A stretch of 64,000 nucleotides of DNA from NCBI GenBank assembly GCA_018873225.1, contig JAEILZ010000004.1, positions 2,852,001-2,916,000 of the forward strand. The letters run 5' to 3'. Both the position numbers and the translations under genes were made by a program. Shown one piece after another: positions 1 to 11,448 of the stretch. Every line of letters begins with the position of its first letter. Positions within the stretch are counted from its first letter, which is position 1. Below the pieces are notes generated by a model that did not search any database, was not told the DNA's origin, and saw nothing but the letters and a program-made list of their open reading frames with translations. Origin of the DNA: [Phialemoniopsis] sp. UDSM-2020 (lineage: Eukaryota; Ascomycota; Sordariomycetes; Thyridiales; Thyridiaceae).

Positions 1-1737
1 CTCGGACAATGGACACGCTTCTGATGTCGACCCGGCAGCCGCACAGGAGGACGACAACCCTTTCAGACCATCAAAGGACCTTCAGGTCGAAGATACAGGC
101 AAGGGAAAAGCAAACGCCGAAGAAGGGATGCCGCCGCCTGCGAGACCTCCGCCGACCGGGCCACAGAGCTCCAAATTTAGCTTCGCCTTCAAGGCTGCCT
201 CAAAACCGACGGTGGCCACGCCGAAAGCCGAAATTGCCTCTAAGTTCAATTCCGCTCCACAGAGACGCGAGGATCTACGAAATGAGGATAAGGACCGCAG
301 AGAGTTGCCTCGTAGTGTCCCGACCGAGCCTGCTTCGTCGAGGGCACGTTCTGAATACCGCACTCGCCCCGAAGCCCCAGCACCTTCAAGGACACAGGCA
401 GCACCACGAATGCGCAAGGTGAAGAAGATTCTTCGGCGCCCTAAACCTCGTCCTTCACTACCAGATGACCTTGCTGCTTCCGACTCTGTGTTCTTCCGCA
501 AGCCAGGCAATGAATCAGTGGTCGGCTCGGGTACCTACGGCAAAGTTTTCAAAGGCTTGCACGTATACACCAAGAATCTCGTCGCTCTGAAGCGGATACG
601 GATGGAAGGTGAGCGAGACGGCTTCCCGGTTACTGCCGTGCGAGAGATCAAGCTGCTCCAGTCCCTCAAGCACACCAATATTGTCGAATTTCAAGAGGTC
701 ATGGTCGAAAAAAACGATTGCTTCATGGTATTCGAGTATCTTTCGCACGACTTGACCGGCCTCTTGAATCACCCCAGCTTCAAGCTTGACCCTGCACAGA
801 GGAAGCATTTGGCCAAACAACTGTTTGAAGGTCTCGACTATCTTCACCGACGTGGCGTGCTCCACCGTGATATCAAAGCCGCCAATATTTTGGTTAGCAA
901 CGACGGCATACTGAAGCTTGCTGATTTTGGGCTTGCTCGGTTCTATGCCAAACGTCATCAGCTCGATTACACCAATCGCGTCATCACCATCTGGTACCGG
1001 TCGCCGGAGCTGCTTCTGGGCGAGACGCAGTATGGCCCGGCCGTCGACATCTGGAGTGCGGCCTGTGTTATGGTCGAGATCTTCACCCGACACGCCATCT
1101 TCCCCGGCGATGGCGGCGAGATCAACCAGCTGGAGAAAATCTATGCTGTCCTCGGAACGCCTAATCGCACAGATTGGCCAAACCTCACAGAGATGCCCTG
1201 GTTCGAACTTCTCAGGCCCGGGTACAAGAAACCCAACTTGTTTGCCGAAAAATATCAGGAACGACTGCCGGCGGCTGCCTTCGAGCTTCTTGCTGCTATG
1301 TTTCGATACGACCCCGCAGAGCGACCAACCGCCTCGCAGGTCTTGGAGCACCGATACTTCACGGTGGAGGAGCCCGCTCCACGACAGGCTACAGAGTAAG
1401 TGCCTACTACAAAGGCGACCCTGTCTCCCGGTTCCTCATGCTAACCTCTCTATCACCTAGACTCGCACTCCTTGATGGTGACTGGCACGAGTTCGAATCC
1501 AAGGCGCTACGACGAGAGAATGAACGCAAAGAAAGGGAGGCGCGCCGCGCTGTCGCCAAAGAAGGCGGCGGGAGCGGTAAGGACAAGAAGCGCCCGGCAG
1601 ACAGCAGCGACAATCATCGCGATTCAAAGAGGCAGCATATAGATGCGCAGGCGCCCCCGCCGCCTCCGCCTCCCCCGCCGGCCGGCCAGGCTTCGGACCC
1701 GGCCCCACCAACGTCCACCAACGTAAAGGATGACTGA
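1..1737 (+). CDS. CTK1: CTD kinase catalytic subunit (CDK12/Ctk1 type), 5' truncated by window edge
   Basis: Cyclin-dependent kinase of the CTDK-1 complex; in this family it phosphorylates Ser2 of the RNA polymerase II C-terminal repeat during elongation, in the nucleus. The frame is open from base 2, so the true start lies outside the window. Two exons are visible: ..1395 and 1461..1737 (65-bp GT-AG intron), giving 556 visible residues. A basic, disordered N-terminal region is followed by a full kinase domain from about codon 173: glycine loop GSGTYG, VALKRI lysine, PVTAVRE helix (PSTAIRE equivalent), HRDIKAANIL catalytic loop, DFGLAR, and T-loop TNRVITIWYRSPELLLG. The kinase core ends near codon 458. 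The tail, mostly in exon 2, is charged and then a polyproline run. The WYRSPE loop and N-terminal basic arm fit Ctk1/CDK12 better than Bur1/CDK9, though CDK9-type is the alternative. The next gene is convergent. Confidence 0.9.
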
Positions 1738-2577
1738 CAAGGGAAGGCATAGCCGTTCGTGAGCACGAGCTCACGGGTTAAACTTGAGCGGGAACGACGT
1801 TGCTGACATGGTGAACGAGAGGTTCACCATAGTAAAGGGAGGAGGGGAGGACAGGCAATTTGCATTTATGTGCACCGTTATACCACCATCACCGCGAGGA
1901 AGAACCCCTGCGGCGTCAGGGAAGAAAGTGAAAGGGGGAAGCATGTATGGCGTTCTCAACATCAAGTAAAGAGGGTGTCGTACACCCGGGTGCGGACATG
2001 CGTGCATGGGCATCAGCCAGAATAATCACATCGTAAACAGGCCAGGCAGGCCTTGTTTCTTCACCCGATTCATTTGCATGATAGATGAGTTGTTACTGCA
2101 ATCAAAAGTCATACAATATATTCCACATCCCGCGCTACCTTGAATATCATGCCCATCACATGATGAGCGTGCAAGCCCTTTGGAGAACAGAGGCTGAGAA
2201 GTATACGTTTGTGCTATGAAGTCCTCGTCAAGATAAACGGATCAATGCCACCCTCTGCTCTCTACCCATTTCCGGCCATAAGTCCCGTAGGAAAGGAGAC
2301 CAAAATAACCCACGCCCATCCATTCTTTTGTAGTCCCGACGTCATTGACCCTTTGTATGGTCCTCTGTCTGCCCCTTTTCCAGGTGCTCCTTTTTTTGTT
2401 CATAAAATTCGTAAGCCTCGTATCAATTTCGGTGTCATGATGATCGTAAATGGTTGATTGGTATAATTTACAAGAAAAGGCCGGTATTTAGATCTGTCTG
2501 TTGTCTTTTGAGTGACGTGTGTTTCGAATGGAAGATGGTCTGACCCGCAAAATGACTGATGTGTCGCCAGAAACGGG
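1738..2577. other. Convergent 3' intergenic region
   Basis: This 840-bp stretch lies between the 3' ends of CTK1 and the Ser-rich gene on the other strand. I see only short chance frames and AT-richer sequence consistent with two 3' UTRs. No RNA gene or repeat was recognised. Confidence 0.6.
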
Positions 2578-4263
2578 TTACTCAACTCGGTCAACTCCCT
2601 TCCCCTTGTTCTGGTGATCCTCTGCCGACTTCAAGAGTGATCTCAGGCTCCCTTCCGCGTGGCTTGAACCCCCGACCCCGGACAAGTCTGATGGCGACTT
2701 CCAAGTCACCCAGCTACTAAGCCCCGTTAGCAGCGCTTTGGCCGAAACCCCGCTCTCTTGGGAGGAGTGCACAACAGATGTAGGAGGGTAGGGCAGCTGG
2801 TCCTTCGGGGCACCGGTGATATTGTCCGAGCCTGGGTCGCAAGTGGTGGTGTGATCATCAGCTCGAGGAGCATCCGGGGCTGTGCGGATTTCCAGGTGGC
2901 TGCTCGATGTTTGCGGCAAAGACGGTTCACTGACAAGTGCAGCTGCCGAGTTTCGGGGCGACGTGGAAATTGCGGTGCTGTGGTGCTTTGTGGTGTCGAT
3001 GACGGCGTGAGCAAAGGAGGTTGACTTTGTTCGCCTTGGCTTATGCGGCTGTCGGCCGGGGTTCTGACCTGACGTGCTGCGGCCCTCGTCCGTAGAGCCG
3101 GAACCGGAGCCGGAACCGGAATGGGTCCTGCCATGGTTTGCACCCGTCTTTGTCATGGCTGCCCGCCCTCGCACCTCCTCCGCTATCGCATGAGCCGGCT
3201 TTTTCCTAGACTTATCCTCCTCGGACGATCGGCTCGAGGACATAATTGTTTCGAGAGTGCCGTATGCTATACTTCTCCTCCTACCTCCACTTCGACGTGC
3301 CCGATGAGTCTTTGAGGTCTCGTCGTCGGACTGCACCGCCTGCAGGGTCAAGGCGCCCTGGTGTTTGGACGAGTTTCTATCCCTTCTTCCACGGTGGCTC
3401 GACGCGGTCTCGCCTCGCGCTCCCGGTGCTACGAAAGTTGAACCTGATCCGTGTGGTTTCATGTGTACTTCGTACTGGTTACTTAGGCTGTACCGCGACC
3501 TTGCGCAGATCTCTGCGATGCGGTCCAGATCGGCGTCGATATCGCTGTCTTGCGCCTGCATGTTCGCCATGAAACCTTTGAAGGAATAAGCTTCCAACGG
3601 GGGTAGCCTAGCCTCGTCCAGTCCGGCCGACTCTCGTCGCCCTATCCAGCCCCATGCCGACCTTTTCTTGGGCTTGTCTGGCGCCATGCTCACTGGCCTG
3701 CCATTCGCGTGAACCACGACCCGCGGCCCTAGAGGTGCATGGCCCGGAGCCGAGGCGAAGGACCTGGACGTTATCGACGGTGCGATGGCAGGGGTTTTGG
3801 TGGGTGCTGAGCGACTGGGAATTTGCGATCGGTACTGTCCCGAGTGGCTTTTGGCATAGGGGTGTTGCGAGGGAGAAGGGCCGCTGTAGGTCCGAACAAT
3901 GACGGGCTGCGAATACGTACTGCTTTGGGGGCCCGAGGACCTGGCGGGTTGATGGCGCAGCACGGGGGATGGGTAATGGCTGTTGAGCTCACGCAGAGCT
4001 GAGGTGCGGCTGGCCGTGGTTGAATCGTCAAGCGGAATCGGTCGTCCTTCGGCCGTTGATGGGACTAGAGAAGTGGACGAAGCGTTGTTGGGAGTGAAGA
4101 ATATGGGGGGGAAGGACAGAGGGAGCGGCCGGCGCGCATCCTTGTGTGGATGTTGCTGCTGCTGTGAAGGGGGGCGGCGGTGGGAAGACGGAGGCGGGGA
4201 GGATATCTGCGACGTGGTGCAGGATGGAAGTGCAAGCTGGGGAGCGTCGTCGGTGACATTCAT
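2578..4263 (-). CDS. Ser/Pro-rich disordered fungal protein of unknown function
   Basis: Single uninterrupted frame of 561 residues. I do not recognise a named family. Most of the chain is low-complexity Ser/Pro/Arg/His sequence, with a polyQ patch near residue 30. The one ordered-looking block is near residues 190-260: a KKRSAWGWIGRRES motif, then LPPLEAYSFKGFMANMQ and an acidic DSDIDADLDRIAEICARSRYS helix. This is the part most likely to be conserved. The C-terminus has Thr/Ser-rich segments and ends in a lysine-rich tail. An in-frame ATG 66 bp upstream (4329) exists, but it overlaps a TATATATA stretch, so the start at 4263 is preferred. No signal peptide or membrane segment is visible. A regulatory or scaffold role would be a guess. 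Confidence 0.7.
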   Translation of the reverse strand: MNVTDDAPQLALPSCTTSQISSPPPSSHRRPPSQQQQHPHKDARRPLPLSFPPIFFTPNNASSTSLVPSTAEGRPIPLDDSTTASRTSALRELNSHYPSPVLRHQPARSSGPQSSTYSQPVIVRTYSGPSPSQHPYAKSHSGQYRSQIPSRSAPTKTPAIAPSITSRSFASAPGHAPLGPRVVVHANGRPVSMAPDKPKKRSAWGWIGRRESAGLDEARLPPLEAYSFKGFMANMQAQDSDIDADLDRIAEICARSRYSLSNQYEVHMKPHGSGSTFVAPGARGETASSHRGRRDRNSSKHQGALTLQAVQSDDETSKTHRARRSGGRRRSIAYGTLETIMSSSRSSEEDKSRKKPAHAIAEEVRGRAAMTKTGANHGRTHSGSGSGSGSTDEGRSTSGQNPGRQPHKPRRTKSTSFAHAVIDTTKHHSTAISTSPRNSAAALVSEPSLPQTSSSHLEIRTAPDAPRADDHTTTCDPGSDNITGAPKDQLPYPPTSVVHSSQESGVSAKALLTGLSSWVTWKSPSDLSGVGGSSHAEGSLRSLLKSAEDHQNKGKGVDRVE

Positions 4264-4315
4264 GCTAGCGTGTCGTGCATGAAGACGCTGATCTGGCCCG
4301 CAGGCCTGTGGCTTT

Positions 4316-4327
4316 GGATATATATAC
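4316..4327 (-). promoter_or_regulatory. TATA-like element upstream of the Ser-rich gene
   Basis: The plus strand reads GGATATATATAC here, about 55-65 bp upstream of the preferred start on the minus strand. This is a plausible core promoter element. Its overlap with the upstream in-frame ATG argues that this ATG is not the start. Function is inferred from position only. Confidence 0.35.
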
Positions 4328-4329
4328 AT

Positions 4330-5878
4330 GGCATGAGGTGTGAGGTGGATGGGGGATGACCGGGAGAATGGCGGGAGGACGATGCAGGCCGGTAGTGCTG
4401 GCGGGCAGACTGTCCGGGGCGGATAGGATAGGGCAGCTCAGTGCGAGATCAAGCTCAAGTCATGGCTGATCAACGGCCCCCTTGCCCATGGGGAAATGTC
4501 TCAGAAGCGGGAGGCGGGAAGTGGGAGGGGGAGCGGGAACCGGGGAACCACAATCAGAGATGTGCCATGCTGATAGTGTCGCAAAAAGATTGAAGACAAG
4601 CAATGGGAGCGATCAAGATGGCAAGAGGTAATGGAGGGGCGGGGTGGTTGAAGGGGTTTGCAAGTGCGGAGCCTGGTCGCTGTCGTGATATTTCGATCAA
4701 GTCGTTTGCTAGTAGAGGTTCCCCTAGTTACTGCTAAAAGAAGATGCAGGTTGAATTTTCGTCTATAAGATTCCTTGATCCAGATCCTGATCCTGGTGCA
4801 GATGGCCGGTTCCCGTTTGTGTCTTATGTGCGTGTCTGTGTTTGCGTGTGTCTCCACGTGGCTGGTGTTTGGTCCCCTTTTCCAGCCAACCGAGTCGGAG
4901 CAGGTTAATTTTTCGATCGAAAAAGGGAGCGGAAAGGGGGGAGAAAGGAGAGGGGTAGGAGAGTAGGACAGAGAGGGGAGAGATTTCTTCTTGGGTGTCG
5001 CGATGTTACTGGTGAGTGTGTGAGAGAGAAGAGGGGGGTGGAGGAGTGAGGTGCATCGAATTCGCTGCCGCCAGCTGCATGAAGTCGTGGCTGTCGTTTA
5101 AAGGCTGGGCTGGCAACGGACGTTTATTTTGCTGGTGGGGAGGAGCCGGAGCTGGGGTCGACATCCATGCATCCATAGGTACTTTCCATACAGACAGACA
5201 CCGCAAATGATTTGATGCCATCGGGAAAAGACAAAGACTTTCGATTGGTGCCACTAAAAGGAAAAGGAACACGACTGGACGGGCGGGATAGATATGATTA
5301 GGTGGCTACGAGAGAGGCATTTCACACAGAGATGGACAAAAGCGAGGAGGGGAAGCTCCCCAAACGAGCGGCAGATCAACATCCATCGATACATAAGTGC
5401 CATCCATGTGCTCCACCTGGCTCACGTCTCTCACTGATCCAGTCCTCCCGCGAATCATCTCAACATCCGGTAGCTGTTATATCCCAGTAGGCAATACGCT
5501 TGCCATGTAGGAACTGGGAGACGGACTCGAGAGAGCGACTCATGATGCAATAAGTCAATAGTTCTTCCTGTTCCTCTCGTTGTGTTTCCGTTCCTATGTT
5601 TTGTGTGAATTTTTTCTTCTTTACTATTAAAATCATACTGCCTATTTGAGACCTGGGATGATTCTCATAAGCCACACAAACCCAGGTGCTCAGGTATAAC
5701 GAGAAATCAATCCCAAAGGCTCCGGCTAGCCCAACGCCTGAACAGCATTATAGAATAACATATACCAACGCGCAGTTTCCATCCGTCTACCCACGAGAGT
5801 GATCATCTTGTGCGAACCGTCAGAGCGACCGCATACTAGGACTAGCTGGCGACACCATCACCACTCACAATCAGTGAG
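4330..5878. other. Intergenic region, no gene seen
   Basis: About 1.5 kb between the start of the Ser-rich gene and the 3' end of the PMP3-like gene. It contains G-rich purine tracts (4915-5045) and only short frames without recognisable protein features. It probably holds the long 5' leader and promoter of the Ser-rich gene plus the PMP3 3' UTR. Confidence 0.6.
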
Positions 5879-6306
5879 CTAGGTCTGGTGCGCGATGGTG
5901 CCGTATCCGCCACCGCCCGTCTGGACGCGGTCGCTGTAGATGCCAGGCGCATGGGTTGCTGCGTAGCGGCCTTCTCGGGCCTGTTCACGTCGGTCGTAGT
6001 AGACATATGCCAGGTAAAACCCATGGATGTGGCCTGGGATGTAGCTGGGCGAATCGTCAATAACGTCTCCAAGGGCAATCTGTGATGGCAAGGCAAAAAG
6101 TAGGGCGGGGGAACAGCATACCCAAGTATGGTCAGGCAAACGTTGATCCAGAAATCAGCGCCGCAGCCGGCAAGGAGGAAGACTCCGAGAGGAGGAACTG
6201 CGTAATGAGATCGTCAGTTGGTGGTCGGTCTCCTGGCCCAGTGCCAGACGTGAGACTCACAGAAGATGGTGGCGATGATGACGATAACCGCAGATGCAGC
6301 GCCCAT
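5879..6306 (-). CDS. PMP3: Pmp3/RCI2-type plasma membrane proteolipid
   Basis: Small hydrophobic plasma-membrane protein of the Pmp3/stress-induced RCI peptide family, which influences membrane potential and cation tolerance. Three exons: 6261..6306, 6122..6197 and 5879..6044, all GT-AG and in phase, giving 95 residues. The start is the first ATG. It has two membrane helices: an N-terminal one (VIVIIATIFFPPLGVFLLAG) and one spanning FWINVCLTILGYIPGHIHGFY. The family signature PPLGVFL..GCGADFWINVCLTILGYIPGHIHGFY is complete once the introns are removed. As in other filamentous fungi, a polar tail follows the YVYYDRREQ motif; yeast Pmp3 ends much sooner. The gene is divergent from NRP1 across a long gap. 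Because of its introns it is easily missed by simple frame scanning. Confidence 0.93.
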
Positions 6307-9175
6307 GTTGATTGAAGATACTTGAATGAATGCGCAGAGGCTGCAGGTTTGAGGGTGATTCGAGCAAAGTAAGTGTGAGTCGTAGACTTTTTGTATGTGT
6401 GTAGGAGAGGATCAGTGTAATCAAAAACTGCGGTTGCACAGAGTTATATTCGCACACCGGGACCAGGTCCAATGAATCTTTTTTCAGCTAGGCAGGCGAC
6501 TGTCGAGAGAGACCTGAGATGATGCAGATGGGGGAAAATCAAAACCGGTAGTCCGGCATCTTAATTACAGGTAAGTACGTACGCATTATGTTGGTGCATC
6601 ACGGAATAGGTAGGTAGAGCATGACGTAAGTAACCACTAGGTAGGGTAGGCAGATAGCTTACTGGTTCAGTATGGATACGCGGACCACACGTGTTGAATA
6701 GCCGCCACACTGACGCCACATGCCCATTCCACGGTTCAAAGCACCTTTTTAAAGTCAACGTTCTTGCTCTAGGCACTCCAAGCCAATGAGCTCAAAAGAC
6801 CGTGTCTTAGTTCTTTGGTATTAGACGATGGGAAAAGGCGCCAAGCGTTCCCGCAAAACAGGCGCGACGCCCGTTGGGGGACAGTGTTGCGCACACTAGG
6901 TACGTTCAACTAGACCTTTTAGTTTAAGTTGAAAAGTTCTGGAAGATCAAGTCGCTTCCATTGCATATTTTAACCCAAGAACTCACACTTACATAGAGCG
7001 ATCGGCGCCCTCCGGTCTTGTTCGTCCTCTCATTCTTCACCATCCATGCGTTCGTACGTGCCGACTCTTTTACATCACAAAGTTGAGGAGGAGGCAGGCG
7101 CCTTGTGACACTTCAAACGTGCGGCGACAGATTACCTTGTTGACGGTTTGCTTTCTCGATGTATTTCGACTCACAACTGATCACCCAGGGTTATCCCACT
7201 ACCTATTCCGTAGGCGCATATGGATTATTCAATTCGTTAGGGATCTGGGTAGAGTTTGGTCAGGTTTTGTACGCGTGTCTGCCTCTATCAAAGATGGGCT
7301 TTGTTTGTATTCCGTATGTCTGTGCATGGATGCGTGTATGGAGCCGTCTTTTGGTTCAGCCCCTTATTGTTTCCACATGCACACTGAGGCATAGATAGGG
7401 CAGGGCGTCTGCGTTTCCAAATAGCCCACCGAGTACCTAGCTCTCGAACGATCAGTCTACTTGAACCGAGTCCTTCTATAGGGAAAGGTGCGTGTGTCAT
7501 GGCAACATTTAAAACTTCTTTTCGGGAAGTCGAAGTGCGTACGATGTAGGCAACTAGGCAACTAGGCACAGCGTAAGTACTTGGAGGAAAGATGGGCGCG
7601 TCTTGGCACATGGATAGCTAAGTATGTATCTACTTTACCTCAAGTGTGACTATTCTTCATTGCAGCACGGGGTAGGTAGACATTCACCTTGAACCAAGTA
7701 CCGGGGTTTTTGTTTAAACTGATTCTAGGTACTTGTCAAATAGGATCATGTCAAGTAAAGTACTTTATCTATGTGGACGACTGCAAACGCCAATGCGGAG
7801 AGCCTACTCCAGCCACATGTCAATTCCAAAGGAAACCATATCACACTTTCGTTTCCCATCACATCCACCAGCCCATCCGTGACACTGTTGCTTGTACTTA
7901 GTATCCTAATCGACGTCGGTGACTTCTTCGTCCCGAACTTCCCTAGCGCCACGACGCACTTTGTTTGAGCACACCAGATCCTGACAAGCCCTCCCGCACC
8001 ACCCAATCCGGATCCCACCTTTGGTTCAAGTAAGTACCTACCCAGGTTTAAATAAGTTTAGCACTAAGCCGTTGATAGATGGGTTCTCAGGTACCTGGTT
8101 GGGGCCGTTTCAGTGGGGACGAGACGTCGAGTGCAAGGGGGACCCGAGGCCGCCGCCTGCGACTCGGCTGTGCTAAACCTGAGGCTGCTACCTAGTTAGT
8201 ACCTGACACCGACCCTGGCCCGCCGCCCGCCGACCGTGCAACGGTCAGTACCTACTTGTTGTCGAGAGGTTTTGGGAGTAAGGGGTTCGTTCCGTCCGGG
8301 TTGACGAAGTCAAGCACCAGTAAAGTAAGTAAAGTACCTTAAGGTAAGTATGGAGTCCTCCAAGGTGAATTGGACAATCACCCGACTTCCTCCTCAATTT
8401 ATCGTCATCGTTGGAAAGTAAGGACTACGGAGTAGAGTATTATTAGTGTCCACTGTATGCATGGAGGTACCTGTGAGCACGTCTCCACGAAATTGCCTGG
8501 CCCTTCCGCCGTCCTCGCGTCAAGGTGATCCCTCCGTCTCCAAATCTCCAGTTGTCGAATTGTGGTGCTAGCACAGCTGCCACTCCCTAAGTACTTTACC
8601 AGACAGTGCGTGCTAGGTGCTCCGTATCGCTTTTTCGGCGCCAAACACGACCCATCAATTTTCCTCCTTCCTCCATCCTGCACGACCAAAAGACGTTCTC
8701 TTTTCTCCCACCCCCCTTCACGTCCTCATCTTCTCCTCACAGCATCGACACCACCGCCTCATACTGCGAGGGTGGTAAGCATATTCAAGAAGAAGGGGGC
8801 CTCGGATTCTACTTTGCCGTGATTCCTCTGCTAGCCGTGCATTGTTTTTCCACATCACGCTTCAGACGTCGTGTGCACGCAAAAGCTCCCCGGGCTACCG
8901 GTAGACCTTTTGGCTTGTACTCTGCTTTCTCGATACAACTCTCTTGGGGGCCTTCTTTTGATCACACCCTCCTTGCCCACCACTTTTCCCCCCCCGGGTA
9001 CCGTCCTTCTCACTGCCTGTATTACTACTGCAGTTTTCTGGGGAAGCTCTGAGAGTTATTTCCCATCCTGTCGCTCAGCAAGCTTTCACCTCAAACTCGG
9101 CTCCAGTCCGAGCTCTCCTGAAATCCAAAATTCCCGCGGAGCCTGCTTCGACGCCTCCCAGACAACAAAACAACC
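6307..9175. other. 2.9-kb divergent intergenic region rich in TAGGTA / AAGTAC motifs
   Basis: No convincing gene lies between the divergent PMP3 and NRP1 genes. From about 6,540 to 8,610 the sequence is studded with short related motifs: TAGGTA, TACCTA, AAGTACCT and GTAAGTA. The last 550 bp before NRP1 are pyrimidine-rich (CT tracts 8640-8740), typical of a fungal promoter and leader. One exact TACGGAGTA lies at 8426-8434. Frames here mostly lack an ATG or any protein-like composition. Confidence 0.6.
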
Positions 9176-11448
9176 ATGGCCGCCCAGCAAAACTCGCAGC
9201 CCAATATCGATCGCTACGTGGTCATCCATGTTGCGACCACCTGTGACGAACATGGCGTTTATGTCACCAAGGACTCGGCTGAGGTGATCGAAATTGGCTG
9301 GATCTTGCTAGACGCAAAGTCGCTAGACGAGGTGAGCTTGCTGCTTGCCCCTTTACTATAATATCTTGACTACCCGCTGACCACAAACGACACAGATCCA
9401 CCGCGAGAGCGTTCTTGTTAAGCCCATCAACACTCCCATCACTCCTCTTTGCAGTGAGTTACCCCTTACCGCGGCCAATGATACAAGAGGGCCGGAGACA
9501 AAAGAGAAGGGGGTCTTTTTTTCCCGAAGCAAATACTGACAGTCACGCTCTTCCTCAGCGAGCCTCACGACCCTGACGTGGGAGCATGTACGAAATGCCG
9601 GTACCTTCCGAGATGCCATCAATCGCTTTGATGCCTTTGCCTCCGAACACCTTACTTCGCAAAACCTCGACTTCGTCTTCGTCACCCTCGAGGCTTGGGA
9701 CTTGCGCGTCCAGCTTCCTCGGGAAGCCCGCGACAAGTCTGTAGTCCTTCCGCCCTACCTGCAGCATTCTCGCACATTCGATCTCCGCACCGAGTACCAG
9801 CGCTGGCAGCAACACCACCCCGAGTCCTTGCCCTTTGGGCCCTCTTCCCTCGCCAACATCTGCGCCGCCCTCGAGGTCGAAGCTGTCCAGTCCAGCGCGC
9901 CCATCAAGCACAACCTTCCATTCCACCTGCAAGCTCTGGCCCCAGCCTCTCCGCGTCGGGCGATGGAGGAAGCTGTGACGCTCGCTCGAGTCCTTCGCGG
10001 CCTCATCCGCAAGTCTCAGCCCCCACATGAGCATCCCGACGTTCTTACCAGACCCATGGATGCCCGTGCCGACGTCCGCGCTTTCCTCTCTGAGCGCAGC
10101 AAGGTGCTTCACATGTCTGGTCTTCCTCACGACACAACGCAGTCCGAGCTTGAAAGTTGGTTCACTCAGTTTGGGGGCCGCCCCATCGCCTTCTGGACCC
10201 TCCGCACCCCGGAGCAGCACAAGCCCACAGGCACTGGTTTTGCCGTCTTCTCTTCTCACGAAGAGGTAAGTCCCTATCGCCCTTTTCAGATGTCTTCGTC
10301 TAGCTGCAACCAGCCGCCCGCTCCCCATGTCTGCTTCCAGCGCCATCTCGCCTCGAGACTTGTTGCTTTGCCTTTTGCCCCTCGAGCAGATTGGGCTTCC
10401 GATCTCGCCGTGGTTCGACATGTATCATACTCCTCTGCTATATTTGCATTTTTCAGCCTCGTTTACACACGCGCTATACCAGTGATGGGTGACTGACTTC
10501 TTTGTCAAGGCCGCCGAAAGCCTTTGTATGAACGGCCGAGCTCTGAATGAGAAGGCCATTGAGGTCTCGCCCTCGTCCAGCCGTGTCCTCGATCGGGCTG
10601 CAGAGATCCTGACACCGTTCCCGCCGAGCAAGAATCGTCCCCGACCGGGTGACTGGACCTGCCCTTCGTGCGGTTTCTCCAACTTCCAGCGGCGTACCGC
10701 TTGTTTCCGGTGTTCCTTCCCCGCCGTCAGTGCTAATGCCGCTGGCGAGATGGGTGGTTATGGATATGGCTACGGCCCACCGACCATGATGCCACCGCCT
10801 CAGCATGGCGGCCACCACGGGCACATGGGACATGGCGGTCGCATGGGAGGGAGCGGCGTTGTGCCTTTCCGGGCCGGCGACTGGAAGTGTGGCAACGAGG
10901 TGTGCGGATACCACAACTTTGCCAAGAATGTTTGCTGCCTCCGTTGTGGCGCCAGTCGTGCTGGCGCCGCTGTGGTGGCCGACTCGGGTTATCCCTCGCC
11001 CATGGACCCCCCTGCTGCTTACAACATGAACCAAGGTTCTATGGGCGGCACGCCTGGTCCCGGCCCAGGCCCTGGCCCCTTCGCCTCTGCTGGTGGCCCC
11101 TTCGCATCTGGTGGCGGTTACGGCCAGCAGTTTGGCGGCCCACCCAGCACCTACGCCCTGCCCTCTGGCTTGGCTGGTGGCGCGGCGCCGTACCCATCGC
11201 TGAATACGCACTTCGGCCCCGCCCCTGGTTCCCACTCAGCCGGACCCTTTGACAGCCGTGCAGCTGAAGCCGCATTCCAGTCGGCCACCAATGGCCCTGC
11301 GTCTGCCGGGCCGTCGAACAACTTCTACTCGCAGAACGAAAATGATCCGTTTGCCTTCCTTTCTTCTGGCATCGGAAGCCTCTCTGTAAACAGCGGCGAT
11401 GCTCGGCAGAACGGCGGCGCTGCTCCTCCGAGCAAGTCGCCGGCGTAA
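9176..11448 (+). CDS. NRP1: Nrp1-like RNA-binding protein: exonuclease-like fold, RRM, two RanBP2 zinc fingers
   Basis: Orthologue of yeast Nrp1, an RNA-binding protein reported in stress granules; molecular role poorly defined. Four exons: 9176..9331, 9396..9453, 9559..10265 and 10510..11448, giving 619 residues. Domains in order: an N-terminal DEDDh-exonuclease-like region (about 12-245), an RRM (about 252-330, with TGTGFAVFSS as RNP1), a RanBP2 finger at about 352-380 (DWTCPSC...CFRC) and a second at about 427-457 (DWKCGNEVCGYHN...CLRCG), then a Gly/Pro/Ser-rich tail. The exonuclease part seems to lack its acidic metal ligands (IHVATTC at the first motif, RRAMEEA at the last). The third intron (244 bp) is long; its acceptor at 10509 is the one that restores the RRM end AAESLCMNGRALNEKAIEV. 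Two further short introns break the first domain. Confidence 0.9.

Noticed and set aside
515..1351. 278-codon minus-strand frame inside CTK1
   Set aside because: Antisense shadow of the kinase domain.
4264..4329. Upstream in-frame ATG of the Ser-rich gene
   Set aside because: Overlaps a TATATATA element; the next ATG at 4263 is the more likely start.
8606..9052. 148-codon plus-strand frame upstream of NRP1
   Set aside because: Begins at GTG rather than ATG and lies in a pyrimidine-rich leader.
9555..11235. Long minus-strand frames opposite NRP1
   Set aside because: They mirror GC-rich codons of NRP1 and carry no recognisable motif.
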